DNA of 59,369 nt from Flavobacteriaceae bacterium (GTDB lineage: Bacteria > Bacteroidota > Bacteroidia > Flavobacteriales > Flavobacteriaceae). Of the stretch, positions 27,117 through 35,189 are shown piece after piece. The position numbers and the translations under genes were made by a program. A model generated the notes under the pieces. The model did no database searches. It was not told the DNA's origin and saw only the letters and a program-made list of their open reading frames with translations. Position 1 is the first letter of the stretch; every line of letters starts with the position of its first letter. The stretch spans positions 1 to 59,369 of the forward strand of contig SHWW01000003.1 of NCBI GenBank assembly GCA_009693635.1, written 5' to 3'.

Positions 27117-27547
27117 TACGATTTACAGATTAAGTTAGTCACATTTCCAAAAAAGAAAACTTCAACATGTTTACCTTTTCTAGTTTGAATTGCACAATAA
27201 ACGGTCGAAATAATTTCTAATATATTGAAAAAAATCACGGTAAATAAATAGGCAAAGTAGTAATTCGAAACTTTTTCATCCGAAAAAATAATGGAAATCG
27301 TCCACCAAAAACTATAACTGTTAGCAAACAATAAAATAGCTTGCGAAAGCAAGGCTTGTGTGCAATGCCAACGCACAAAAAAAGTACTTTTTCGATTGGC
27401 TAAATAGAAGAAAAGCGTAGCTAATAAATTGATAATTGGCAAAGGTAGTCCTGCAATAACGGCCACTAATGACATTAAATAACTGTTGGATGCCTTTTCG
27501 TTTTCGTGTTCTGAAGGTTGATAAGCAAAGGTGTTTTCTTGTATCAT
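27116..27547 (-). CDS. DUF4870-like small membrane protein
   Basis: 143 residues with three predicted membrane helices (about 24-48, 63-82 and 97-120). FVRWHCTQALLSQAILLFANS resembles the H-x-x-Q/E-A-L-N/S core of DUF4870. Function unknown. It overlaps the DUF2752 gene upstream by 4 bases and abuts the M48 gene downstream, so all are translated from one message. Confidence 0.6.
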   Translation of the reverse strand: MIQENTFAYQPSEHENEKASNSYLMSLVAVIAGLPLPIINLLATLFFYLANRKSTFFVRWHCTQALLSQAILLFANSYSFWWTISIIFSDEKVSNYYFAYLFTVIFFNILEIISTVYCAIQTRKGKHVEVFFFGNVTNLICKS

Positions 27548-27948
27548 ATTACTTTATTGATGTTCCAAATCCAATTTAAAATAACTAAGATTATTAATGG
27601 AATGGCTATTTTTTTTTGTTTCAAAAGGCATTCCATTTTATTGTAAAACGTATAAAAAGTTTCCTTTTTTAAAATCAAATCAATTACAATCCAAAAAGGC
27701 AAAAGAATTAGAATTGCACTTATTATTATTCCGAATGGATTCATTGCTAAAGAGCCTATAAAATCGGCTTTAAATAATAGTTGTATCGCACGTGTTGAGC
27801 CACAAGAAGGACAGGGAAATCCTAAAATATTCTTGATAATACACACCGAATACTTATTGCTTTCGGGATAATATAGGTGATATAATAAATAAATAAATCC
27901 TGCCAAACAAGCTATTAATAGTATATAATATAACTTGTTTTTAGACAT
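27544..27948 (-). CDS. DUF2752 membrane protein
   Basis: 134 residues with helices at about 6-24, 55-80 and 112-130. The defining motif ILGFPCPSCGSTRAIQLLF (CPxCGxTRA) is at 44-62, and AMNPFG follows in the second hydrophobic region. The two cysteines suggest metal binding or redox chemistry, but no function is established for the family. It is the middle gene of the TM2-DUF2752-DUF4870-M48 cluster. Confidence 0.85.
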   Translation of the reverse strand: MSKNKLYYILLIACLAGFIYLLYHLYYPESNKYSVCIIKNILGFPCPSCGSTRAIQLLFKADFIGSLAMNPFGIIISAILILLPFWIVIDLILKKETFYTFYNKMECLLKQKKIAIPLIILVILNWIWNINKVI

Positions 27949-27951
27949 TTA

Positions 27952-28293
27952 TTAATAGATTGACTTTTGGAACATTTCCATATTTTTTTCGCGAGTTGCA
28001 CCCATAATTAGAAACCAATCGATAATTGTCCAAATACCAAGTCCTCCGCAAGTCAATAATTTTCCAATTCCCATTCCTGTGTCTCCAATGTAAAAACGGT
28101 CAATTCCTAATGCACCACCACCAACAATTGAAATAATTAATGTTGTAGTTGGGTCTTTAAGTTGCAAAGATTGAACTATTGGCCATTTAGATTCGTCCAA
28201 TTGAATTAATTTTTCTCTAATTGCTGATAAATGATAGCTTTCAAAATGTTTTGCATTCATCATCATAAATAAGTCCACTTTTTGCGATTCCAT
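27952..28293 (-). CDS. TM2-domain membrane protein
   Basis: 113 residues from the ATG at 28293 (MESQKVDLFMMMNAKHFES). The C-terminal half is a TM2 domain: two helices joined by the short DRFYIGDTGMGIGKLLTCGG turn and ending IIDWFLIM. The N-terminal half is a charged helical segment. The frame is open to 28347 but would overlap the dehydrogenase gene. TM2 proteins have no agreed function in bacteria. It starts the four-gene membrane/protease cluster. Confidence 0.8.
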   Translation of the reverse strand: MESQKVDLFMMMNAKHFESYHLSAIREKLIQLDESKWPIVQSLQLKDPTTTLIISIVGGGALGIDRFYIGDTGMGIGKLLTCGGLGIWTIIDWFLIMGATREKNMEMFQKSIY

Positions 28294-28334
28294 AGTTTTT
28301 TGGTTTGATTTATAGTATGCTAATGTATTAAAAA

Positions 28335-29291
28335 TTATTTTAAACACCTATCTTTTATTTTATCAACGATTACTTGTGCTAGTTTTTGATGGCTTTCAAA
28401 TGTCCAACCTGCGATGTGTGGCGTGAGCACTACATTATCTGCTTTAAGCAAATAATCAAAAGCGGCAGGTTTTTCGGAATCAATGAACAGGTTTTCGAAC
28501 GATAACTTTTCATATTCTAAAACGTCTAATCCTGCACCAAGTACTTTTCCTGATTTTAATCCTTCGACTAAATCATTTGTAACTACTAATTTTCCTCGAG
28601 CGGTATTAATAAAACAAAAAGGTTTCGAAAATGAATTTATAAATTTTGTATTTATCATTTTGTCGGTTGACGGATTCCAAGGCGTGTGAAGACTTACAAC
28701 TTCAGATTTTTGTTGCAATTCTGATAATGAAACTTGCTTTGCATTGTCATCGCCCACATTTTCCAGAATGTCATAACAAAGGACTTCAACGTCAAAACCG
28801 CGAAGTTTTTTGGCAAATGATTTACCCATATTTCCGTAACCAATTATGCCAATTGTTTTGCCTTCTAATTCGTGACCGCGATTGGTTTCTCTGTTCCAAT
28901 GTCCCGATTTTATTTCTGAAAAAGCTTTGTTGAGGTTGTTGAAAAGCGATAACAACATTCCAAGTGCGTGTTCACCAACGGCGTTGCTATTGCCTTCGGG
29001 AGCTGCTATGAGCGAAATATTTTTACTTAAAGCGTAATCACAATCGATGCTTTCCAACCCAGCCCCAACTCTGGCAATGAATTGTAAATTGGTGGCTTTG
29101 TCAAGAAATGTTTTGTCGATTTTGAATCGGCTGCGAATTACAATTCCTTGATATTCTTGAATTTTGGTTTCAATTTCTTGCTTTGAAGAAGTAAAATCTT
29201 GGTGGTTTGTGAATCCTAATTCCTGCAATTGTTCCCATAATAAAGGATGGTTGCTGTCGATGTGAAGGATTTTTATATTGGATACAGACAT
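28335..29291 (-). CDS. D-isomer-specific 2-hydroxyacid dehydrogenase
   Basis: 318 residues with the NAD-binding GIIGYGNMGKSFAKKLRGF loop, the catalytic arginine in FINTARGK, glutamate in GLDVLEYE and histidine in LTPHIAGWT. This is the phosphoglycerate dehydrogenase-like family; without the ACT domain, it may act on 3-phosphoglycerate, hydroxypyruvate or lactate-type substrates. The ATG at 29291 (MSVSNIKILHIDSNHPLLWE) is the natural start; the frame is open to 29357 into the repeat-bearing intergenic region. The membrane cluster begins 41 bases after its stop. Confidence 0.9.
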   Translation of the reverse strand: MSVSNIKILHIDSNHPLLWEQLQELGFTNHQDFTSSKQEIETKIQEYQGIVIRSRFKIDKTFLDKATNLQFIARVGAGLESIDCDYALSKNISLIAAPEGNSNAVGEHALGMLLSLFNNLNKAFSEIKSGHWNRETNRGHELEGKTIGIIGYGNMGKSFAKKLRGFDVEVLCYDILENVGDDNAKQVSLSELQQKSEVVSLHTPWNPSTDKMINTKFINSFSKPFCFINTARGKLVVTNDLVEGLKSGKVLGAGLDVLEYEKLSFENLFIDSEKPAAFDYLLKADNVVLTPHIAGWTFESHQKLAQVIVDKIKDRCLK

Positions 29292-29363
29292 AATTGTATT
29301 TTGAATGCTAAAGGTACTTTTTTTTGTGGAATTTTGAAACTGCTTCGATTCTTTCACATTAGG

Positions 29364-29494
29364 GATTACTTCACCTTACTTTTATTTAAATTGGAGTTCA
29401 GTGAATTTCATTTGAAGCGAAAAGCCCACGGCCAAGAGAAGCGAAAGTGGAACTTGGCGAGGATTTGAAGCGGAATGCCCCCCCGCTTCGAACA
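29364..29494 (+). repeat. Dispersed intergenic repeat, family R1, copy A
   Basis: The stretch from GATTACTTCACCTTAC to CGCTTCGAAC aligns along its length with 34617-34734 in the same orientation. Shared blocks are CTTCACCTTACTTTTATTTA, GGAGTTCAGTGAATTTCATTT, CGAAAAGCC and GGCGAGGATTTG...CGGAATGCCC. It contains GCCAAG/CTTGGC arms (29431-29436 and 29453-29458) and a GAAGCGG/CCGCTTC stem. TGAAGCG occurs twice (29413 and 29466), where copy B has TGCATCG twice. The remaining sequence from 29292 to 29611 is AT-rich with no gene. Confidence 0.7.
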
Positions 29495-29611
29495 AAAGGG
29501 CTGAATTAACTCAGAATTTTAACCCTAATAATTTTTTTAGTAATTAATTAGGTTAATATTATTAAATTTTTTAATATTGTTTAAGATTTATCAATTTTAA
29601 ATAAGTTAACA

Positions 29612-30196
29612 ATGAAAAAAACATTGCTTTTAGTAGTTATTTCGTTATCGTTATCCATTTCAGCTCAAAAATCTAAAAAAGAGGAAGGCATTACTTTTGG
29701 TTTAAAAGGCGGTTTAAACGTTTCAAATTTTGCAGGAGATATAAAAGACAACTCTATTAGAACAAGTGTTCACTTAGGTGTTTTCAGTGAAATAATGATT
29801 TCCGATAAATTTTCTCTTCAACCCGAACTTTTATATTCTGGGCAAGGTTATAGCGGCAGCGCCATGCCAGGATTTAGTAGAAGTAAATACGATTATATTA
29901 ATTTACCAGTTTTGGCCAAAATATATATTGCAGAAAAAATAAGTATTGAAGCCGGCCCTCAAATTGGGTTTCTTGTTTCAGCAAAACAAAGAACAACCGA
30001 TGATAACGACAAAATTTCTGATCAAAAAACCGTTGATTTTGGATTGAATTTTGGATTAGCCTACGATTTGAAAAATGGAATTTTCTTCCAAACGCGCTAT
30101 AACTTAGGTTTAAGCAACGTTAACTCTGGCTCAAATGCTAACGCTATTAAATTTACCAACTCGGTAATTCAAGTATCAGTTGGAATAAAATTATAA
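29612..30196 (+). CDS. Outer-membrane beta-barrel protein (porin family/PorT-like)
   Basis: 194 residues: a signal peptide (cleavage after SISAQ near 19), then alternating strands beginning GITFGLKGGLNVSNFAGD and ending VIQVSVGIKL with a C-terminal hydrophobic residue. LQPELLYSGQGYSGSAMPGF and YINLPVLAKIYIAEKISIEA are typical of the eight-stranded PF13568-type barrel common in Bacteroidota. Specific function unknown. It is the first gene between the two R1 repeats, 87 bases upstream of the four exported-protein genes, and may belong to the same system. Confidence 0.88.
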   Translation: MKKTLLLVVISLSLSISAQKSKKEEGITFGLKGGLNVSNFAGDIKDNSIRTSVHLGVFSEIMISDKFSLQPELLYSGQGYSGSAMPGFSRSKYDYINLPVLAKIYIAEKISIEAGPQIGFLVSAKQRTTDDNDKISDQKTVDFGLNFGLAYDLKNGIFFQTRYNLGLSNVNSGSNANAIKFTNSVIQVSVGIKL

Positions 30197-30283
30197 TAAA
30201 AAGTGGAGCCCAGAACCCACTAAAAAAAACGGGGAGAATTCTAACTCCTAAATAAAGATAGTAATCAAAAACCCTTTCAAATC

Positions 30284-31603
30284 ATGAAGAAAAATCTCTT
30301 TTTTACATTTTTATTTATTAATTTTTTTAATATTAATTTTGCACAAACGGCTCCATTATCTTATAAAAGAAGCTCGTTGCATATGGTGTTAATTGAATCA
30401 GAAACTTTCCCAAAAAAGGATTTAGTTATTAAAGCCTGGAATGGATTTCCTTTTCCAGAAAAGTATAATAATCATACCGTTAACTCTAGAGCATTCAACC
30501 CTGCTAAATATACTGTTACTGATGCAGAACGCGAAGCTGCAGGAATAAAAAAGCCAAGCGAAGTTGGAAAACTACTTAAAGGTGCTGCTTCAGATGCAAC
30601 TGGTGGAATAGTTGGATCAAATGATCCAGACATGCCGGTTAAAATACAAAAGTTTATTGACGAATCTAAGATGGCTAATCAATTAGTTGCCAAGTGGTTT
30701 AATAGAACAAAAGACGGCAAAATGGATAGTAATTATATTGCTGAAAAATCAATTGAAAGCGCGTCAGAAGAAACGAAAACTGCCAATTCGGGAACTGCGG
30801 ATTTAGCTGAGAGTATTTATGACGAAGAGCTTATAGGGGGAACTTTTGTGGTTTTTAGCAAATTAACATTTGTTGAAAATGAGCCTGTGGCAAGAGTAAT
30901 AAGAGATGTGCTAATTACTCAAGCTAGTAGTATTAGTATGGAAATGCTAAGAAATAAAGCTATTGAAACTGCAAATAAAGCTTATGAAATAGGAAAAGTT
31001 GGATATAGTGTTTGGACTAAAGTTTATTTATATCAGCTTGTCTGGAATGATGATGTAGCAAATAGTTTTAAAACTACTTTTTTGAAAGTAGACGATCCAA
31101 CTTTTGGAGCTAAAGACTGGGATAAAACAGATTTATTTAAACTGAAATTAGTTGGAGAAGAAAACACTTCAAGCTTAGTAACATTTTCATTAAAAGAGAA
31201 AAGAACTGAAGAAAAAATAATTGAACTGTCAACAATTAGAAACATTGATAATGTTTTTGCAAAATTGCAAAAAAAGTATATTGTTTTTAGACCAGTAACT
31301 CCTATTTCTTCGGTTGAGCCAATTACCGCAATGATAGGATTGAAAGAAGGAATAGAAGCAGGTGACAAATTTGAAATATTAAAAAGAGTCAAAGATAAAA
31401 AAACAAACAAATATATATACGAATCATTTGCTACTGCTAAAGTAGACAAAGAGTTTCCAATATTTGATAATTTATATAGACCAGCGGGAGAACCTAAAGT
31501 TGACGACGCAGGAAATCCAATTGTAGGGCCAGGATATACTACTTTTAGTGGTGGAAGTAAAAAAGCCAAGGCTGGAGCTCACTTTTTAAGACTATTAAAT
31601 TAA
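30284..31603 (+). CDS. Exported protein of unknown function, first gene of four-gene cluster
   Basis: A signal peptide (cleavage after NFAQ, near 21) precedes about 415 residues that I cannot assign to a named family. Visible features: a segment of small residues with KGAASDATGGIVGSNDPDMP near 99-118, a helical stretch near 210-240 (ISMEMLRNKAIETANKAYEI), and a C-terminal region (about 335-410) with FRPVTPISSVEPITAMIGLK and EGIEAGDKFEILKRVKDKKT. That last part resembles the FlgT-C/LpoA-like fold in which a G-x-K/D-x-G turn precedes a barrel. It is followed by a perfect hairpin and then three more exported-protein genes in the same direction. Confidence 0.8.
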   Translation: MKKNLFFTFLFINFFNINFAQTAPLSYKRSSLHMVLIESETFPKKDLVIKAWNGFPFPEKYNNHTVNSRAFNPAKYTVTDAEREAAGIKKPSEVGKLLKGAASDATGGIVGSNDPDMPVKIQKFIDESKMANQLVAKWFNRTKDGKMDSNYIAEKSIESASEETKTANSGTADLAESIYDEELIGGTFVVFSKLTFVENEPVARVIRDVLITQASSISMEMLRNKAIETANKAYEIGKVGYSVWTKVYLYQLVWNDDVANSFKTTFLKVDDPTFGAKDWDKTDLFKLKLVGEENTSSLVTFSLKEKRTEEKIIELSTIRNIDNVFAKLQKKYIVFRPVTPISSVEPITAMIGLKEGIEAGDKFEILKRVKDKKTNKYIYESFATAKVDKEFPIFDNLYRPAGEPKVDDAGNPIVGPGYTTFSGGSKKAKAGAHFLRLLN

Positions 31604-31613
31604 ATAAATAATT

Positions 31614-31646
31614 CAAATGCTTTAAATTTATTTAAAGCATTTGTTT
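31614..31646 (+). terminator. Perfect hairpin between the first and second gene of the cluster
   Basis: CAAATGCTTTAAA (31614-31626) and TTTAAAGCATTTG (31631-31643) form a 13-bp perfect stem with a 4-base loop, followed by TTT. The T run is short, so this may be a partial terminator or an mRNA-processing or stabilising structure separating 30284-31603 from the three downstream genes. Confidence 0.55.
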
Positions 31647-31658
31647 AAAATCATAAAT

Positions 31659-33044
31659 ATGAAAAAAAATATATTAATTGTATTATTTTTAGCAATTAGC
31701 GTTGCTGTGTTCTCTCAAAAAAAAGGAGAAAAAGTAGACCCATGGTTAGATAATTTTGATCGTTCACCCTATCAACAAGCTAAAGATGGCTCAATATTAA
31801 TGCTAATAAAAAATACTGGGTCTGATGCAAACGATTGTATTGAAAAAGCAAAACAACAGGCGGTTTACTCCATCATTTTTTCGGGTTATACAGAAGCAAA
31901 TAACATACCAGCAGCAGCAGCGATAAGTCCAAATGGTATTAGTCTTTATAATGAAAAAATTGACTTTTTTAAAGAATTCTTCACAAATACAACTTTATAT
32001 AGGTCTTATGTGCCAAAAGCTGTTTTGGATCCCCAAAATCCAGTTAGCGAATTAGATAGAAAAACAGTTGAATCATTTGTCATTGTTACTATTGAGATTA
32101 CGCGATTGAGATCTGATTTAGAAAAACAAAATATAATTAAATCTTTAGCTGATTTTGGATTTACACCTACTGTTTTTGTTGTTCCATCTGATGAATGGAT
32201 GCAAAAAAAGGGCTATGTAACCAAAAAAGATAATCAAGGTACTATAGATGAGATTTATAATTATCCGGCAGCAATTTTAGATGCTAGCATTTCTAAAGCA
32301 CTAGCTGCAATTGAAAGTAAATACAATAAACCAAAGGGGCCTTTTAAGATCTGTGATATGAAAGGTAAATTGGATCAAATTAAGTTAGAGGAGGCGAAAA
32401 ATAATGCAAGAAATAAAGCAAAGCAAGAATCTTCATTAGACATTTTTGCTAGGGTGCTTGCCGCTGATTTATGGGTAAAGGTTGATCTTGATGATAAACC
32501 AAAGAACAATATGGAAAGTCAAAACATTGTTACGCTTACGGGTATTGACCCTTACACAAATAATAAGGTTATTACCGGAACTGCTGTTCAAAAAACAACT
32601 CATGGGGACGATTCATTTCAGTTAATGATGAACTCGATTAATGGAGCCAGTGATGAACTTAGAACTTTAATATTTGGGTATTTTCAAGATAAAGTAAATA
32701 CGGGTTTAGAAGGTACTTTAACATTTAGTTTATCTGAAAATGCTGATTTTAATTTTGACACCCCTTTCCCATCTAGTGGAGAAAATAAAGAATTGAATAG
32801 AATAATTTTTAAGATAGTTAAAAAGTTTTGTAACGAAAGAGAAGAAACGGTAGGGACAGAAACAACTAGAGTATTTTCTGCTAAAATCCCTTTATTCTTT
32901 GAAGAAGATGGTGAAAAAGAAAAAAATTCTTTCAAATCTTTTGCATATAAAATTACTGATGAAATGTCCAAAATAGGATTTACTTGTACTGTTGAACCAA
33001 GTGGACTAGGAAGAGTAGAAATTATGATTAATGGTAAAAAATAA
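31659..33044 (+). CDS. DUF6175-like exported protein
   Basis: From the ATG at 31659 a signal peptide ends near VFSQ (20). The 461-residue protein contains CIEKAKQQAVYSIIFSGYTE, a stretch GFTPTVFVVPSDEWMQKKGY and a long helical segment LDQIKLEEAKNNARNKAKQE. The VVPSDxWxxxxGY block, and a following paragraph on an all-protein nucleotide-like strand-helix pattern, recall DUF6175 proteins of Bacteroides; I recognise this only from memory. The upstream ATG at 31641 would add six residues inside the hairpin arm. Six bases separate it from the next gene. Confidence 0.75.
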   Translation: MKKNILIVLFLAISVAVFSQKKGEKVDPWLDNFDRSPYQQAKDGSILMLIKNTGSDANDCIEKAKQQAVYSIIFSGYTEANNIPAAAAISPNGISLYNEKIDFFKEFFTNTTLYRSYVPKAVLDPQNPVSELDRKTVESFVIVTIEITRLRSDLEKQNIIKSLADFGFTPTVFVVPSDEWMQKKGYVTKKDNQGTIDEIYNYPAAILDASISKALAAIESKYNKPKGPFKICDMKGKLDQIKLEEAKNNARNKAKQESSLDIFARVLAADLWVKVDLDDKPKNNMESQNIVTLTGIDPYTNNKVITGTAVQKTTHGDDSFQLMMNSINGASDELRTLIFGYFQDKVNTGLEGTLTFSLSENADFNFDTPFPSSGENKELNRIIFKIVKKFCNEREETVGTETTRVFSAKIPLFFEEDGEKEKNSFKSFAYKITDEMSKIGFTCTVEPSGLGRVEIMINGKK

Positions 33045-33050
33045 TCAATT

Positions 33051-33533
33051 ATGAAAACAATACACTTATTACTTTTATTTATATTCTTGCCAGTTGTCAA
33101 AATTGTAGCACAAGATAAACTAGGAGGAAATTATAATTATGAAACAGAATGTTATGGTGCTGAATTAGATGGCTCAATTACGGTAAAAGCATGGGGAAAT
33201 GGAAGAAATCGTTTTGATGCTGTTGAGCAGGCTAAAAAAAATGCGGTTAGAGACGTCGTATTTAAGGGGATTCAAAATGGCAAATCGGTTTGCGATAGGA
33301 GTCCGATTTTATTAGAACCAAATGCTCAAGAAAGATATCAACAGTATTTTTTTAATTTTTTTGCTGATAATGGTGAATATAAAAATTTTGTTAGCCTAAA
33401 AGATGAAAGAATTTTTGATAAAATTAAAAGAGATAAGAAAAGCGCAAGAGAGTCAGTTACACATGGACTTGTCGTGAGAGTTTTGCGATATGATATCAAA
33501 AAGAAATTAAAAGCAGATGGTATTTTAAAATAA
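33051..33533 (+). CDS. Small exported LPP20/FlgT-like protein
   Basis: 160 residues with a signal peptide (cleavage after KIVAQ, near 21). The segment ITVKAWGNGRNRFDAVEQAK followed by KNAVRDVVFKGI is the strand-then-long-helix arrangement of LPP20/FlgT-N-like domains, in which a repeated A-x-x-x-A helix follows the first strand. The same pattern occurs in the previous gene (CIEKAKQQAVYSIIFSGY). Function unknown. It is spaced 6 bases from the previous gene and 16 from the next, so they are one transcript. Confidence 0.72.
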   Translation: MKTIHLLLLFIFLPVVKIVAQDKLGGNYNYETECYGAELDGSITVKAWGNGRNRFDAVEQAKKNAVRDVVFKGIQNGKSVCDRSPILLEPNAQERYQQYFFNFFADNGEYKNFVSLKDERIFDKIKRDKKSARESVTHGLVVRVLRYDIKKKLKADGILK

Positions 33534-33549
33534 TATAAATATAAATAAT

Positions 33550-34521
33550 ATGAAAACAATTTATTTGCTAACTTTAGCTATACTTTTTCCTTTTCTAGCA
33601 TTTTCACAGAATAACTTAGAAAGTTCTAATGATGAAGCTAGAATATCATTATTGGCAGTTTTTCCAGATCAAATTTCTAAAATTTCTGAAGAAGCTAAAG
33701 CTGTTTTGGTAACCAAGATGAATTTAATAACAACCAAATATGGCATTGGAGGAAACTCTTCAAATCCACGTTTTATTATTACTGCTAATGTCGTTGAATT
33801 AACAAAAGACATTGCTCCAACTACGCCAGCAATTTATACATATAACCTTCAGTTAACCCTTTATATAGGTGATGGAGTTGAAGGCACTTTATTTTCAAGC
33901 CTACCGATTAGTTTAAAAGGTTCTGGAAAAAGTGAAACTAAAGCTTATATAATGGCTTTAAAAGGGTTAGATACAAATGATTCTAAATATGGTGCATTTA
34001 TTGAAGAGGGTAAAACTAAAATTATTAAATATTATAATAGCAAATGTGATTTTATTTTAAAAGAAGCACAATCTTTAACTAGTCAGAGTAAGTTTGATGA
34101 GGCAATTGGAAAACTTACTTCAATTCCAGAAGTTTGTAAAGTTTGCTATGATAAAGCAATGGATGCTGTTGCACCAATTTATCAAAAACAAATAGATAAA
34201 GAGTGTAAGTTGAAATTAGCAGAAGCAAACAATGCCTGGAATACAAATCAAGATTCAACAGGGGCTTCTAACGCAAGTGAATCATTAGCTCAAATTGATC
34301 CAAATGCTTCTTGTTTCAAAGAAGCTCAAGCTTTTTCATCTAAAATTGCAAAAAGAATTCAAGAAATTGATAAGAGAGAATGGAGTTTTAAAATGAAAGA
34401 ACAGCAGGATGATGTTGATATTAGAAAAGCTACAATTAAAGCTGCTCGCGATATCGGCGTTGCTTATGGTAATGGACCAAAAGCGACGGTGGTTAGGTAT
34501 AATATTAGAGGTTGGTGGTAA
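33550..34521 (+). CDS. Exported CsgG/LpoB-like protein, last gene of cluster
   Basis: 323 residues with a signal peptide (cleavage near AFSQ, 20). The N-terminal half (ARISLLAVFPDQISKISEEA, NPRFIITANVVELTKDIAPT, YTYNLQLTLYIGDGVEGTLF) has the order of strands seen in CsgG/LpoB-type TolB-like domains. The middle (KEAQSLTSQSKFDEAIGKLT) is TPR-like, with cysteine pairs CKVC and C...C near 195-220. The protein ends RYNIRGWW, an aromatic C-terminus. No family can be named with confidence. A strong terminator follows. Confidence 0.75.
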   Translation: MKTIYLLTLAILFPFLAFSQNNLESSNDEARISLLAVFPDQISKISEEAKAVLVTKMNLITTKYGIGGNSSNPRFIITANVVELTKDIAPTTPAIYTYNLQLTLYIGDGVEGTLFSSLPISLKGSGKSETKAYIMALKGLDTNDSKYGAFIEEGKTKIIKYYNSKCDFILKEAQSLTSQSKFDEAIGKLTSIPEVCKVCYDKAMDAVAPIYQKQIDKECKLKLAEANNAWNTNQDSTGASNASESLAQIDPNASCFKEAQAFSSKIAKRIQEIDKREWSFKMKEQQDDVDIRKATIKAARDIGVAYGNGPKATVVRYNIRGWW

Positions 34522-34551
34522 TTGAAACAATTAATATCATTTTAAATTAAT

Positions 34552-34589
34552 AAAAAAGAGTTTAACTTTAATTAGTTAAGCTCTTTTTT
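34552..34589 (+). terminator. Strong intrinsic terminator ending the exported-protein cluster
   Basis: AAAAAAGAGTTTAAC (34552-34566) pairs with GTTAAGCTCTTTTTT (34575-34589), 15 bp with one T-G pair and an 8-base loop, ending in a T tract. It works in both directions in principle. Confidence 0.85.
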
Positions 34590-34616
34590 ATTAAATCAGT
34601 TTTGTTTCGCATTATG

Positions 34617-34734
34617 AATTGCTTCGCCTTACTTATATTTTAATCGGAGTTCCGTCAATTTCATTTGCATCGAAAAGCACACAGTCAAGCTTTTTTGCGT
34701 GGCGAGGACTTGCATCGGAATGCCCGACCGAAAC
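34617..34734 (+). repeat. Dispersed intergenic repeat, family R1, copy B
   Basis: Aligned to 29364-29494 in the same orientation, with the shared blocks CTTCGCCTTACTTATATTTTA, GGAGTTCCGTCAATTTCATTT, CGAAAAGC, TGGCGAGGACTTGCATCGGA and ATGCCCGACCGAAAC. TGCATCG occurs twice (34666 and 34711). Copies A and B bracket the beta-barrel gene and four exported-protein genes. The rest of 34522-34823 is the terminator plus AT-rich sequence with no gene. Confidence 0.7.
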
Positions 34735-34823
34735 TGTAATACAATTGAATGTTAGGGTAATGCCCAAATAAAAAAATTGAAATAGCGTATATTTTAAAAT
34801 CTAAAACTGTATTTTTACGAGAT

Positions 34824-35189
34824 ATGAAAAAATTAATTATTTGTATTTCGGTTTTATTACTTGGTTGTACTTCGGTTAAAAAAATTGATTTAACGAATGT
34901 TCAGGAGCTTTCGAATTGTCCTGATGATGGATTGTGTAAGGTAGAAATTTTAAAAAACCAATGTATTTCTATTAAGAATGACGCTTTTGGAAAACTTTAT
35001 TATGAGACATCGGCTTGTGACGGTAAAAATGTGGTTCGTTATACTTATACAAGAACAGCTGATGAAAAATATAAGGATTCTGCATACCGAGAAGAGGTGG
35101 TTTTTGAGATAAATTCATCGCTATCATCAATGAATTTAAGTAACGAAAGTCTTCAAGACACAAAGATGCTGTTTGGAAGATTTTGTTGA
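34824..35189 (+). pseudogene. Lipoprotein gene, apparently truncated at its 3' end by a ribF fragment
   Basis: The frame encodes 121 residues beginning with a lipoprotein signal (MKKLIICISVLLLGC) and ending QDTKMLFGRFC. The mature part (LTNVQELSNCPDDGLCKVEI, YETSACDGKNVVRYTYTRTA) has two cysteine pairs. The last codons overlap, in another frame, the beginning of a sequence clearly derived from ribF. I infer the original gene continued further and that its end was replaced, because it stops exactly where the foreign sequence begins. It could instead be a naturally short lipoprotein; homologues would decide. Confidence 0.55.

Noticed and set aside
30190..30283. Possible terminator after the beta-barrel gene
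   Set aside because: AGTGG/CCACT and GGAG/CTCC pairings are only 4-5 bp without a T tract; the barrel gene and cluster may be one transcript.
31033..31569. 178-codon minus-strand frame inside the first exported-protein gene
   Set aside because: Antisense to a signal-peptide-bearing gene in a coherent cluster; no domain and poor start.
32684..33100. 138-codon minus-strand frame across two exported-protein genes
   Set aside because: Shadow frame spanning a gene junction, with Leu/Ser-rich low-complexity sequence.
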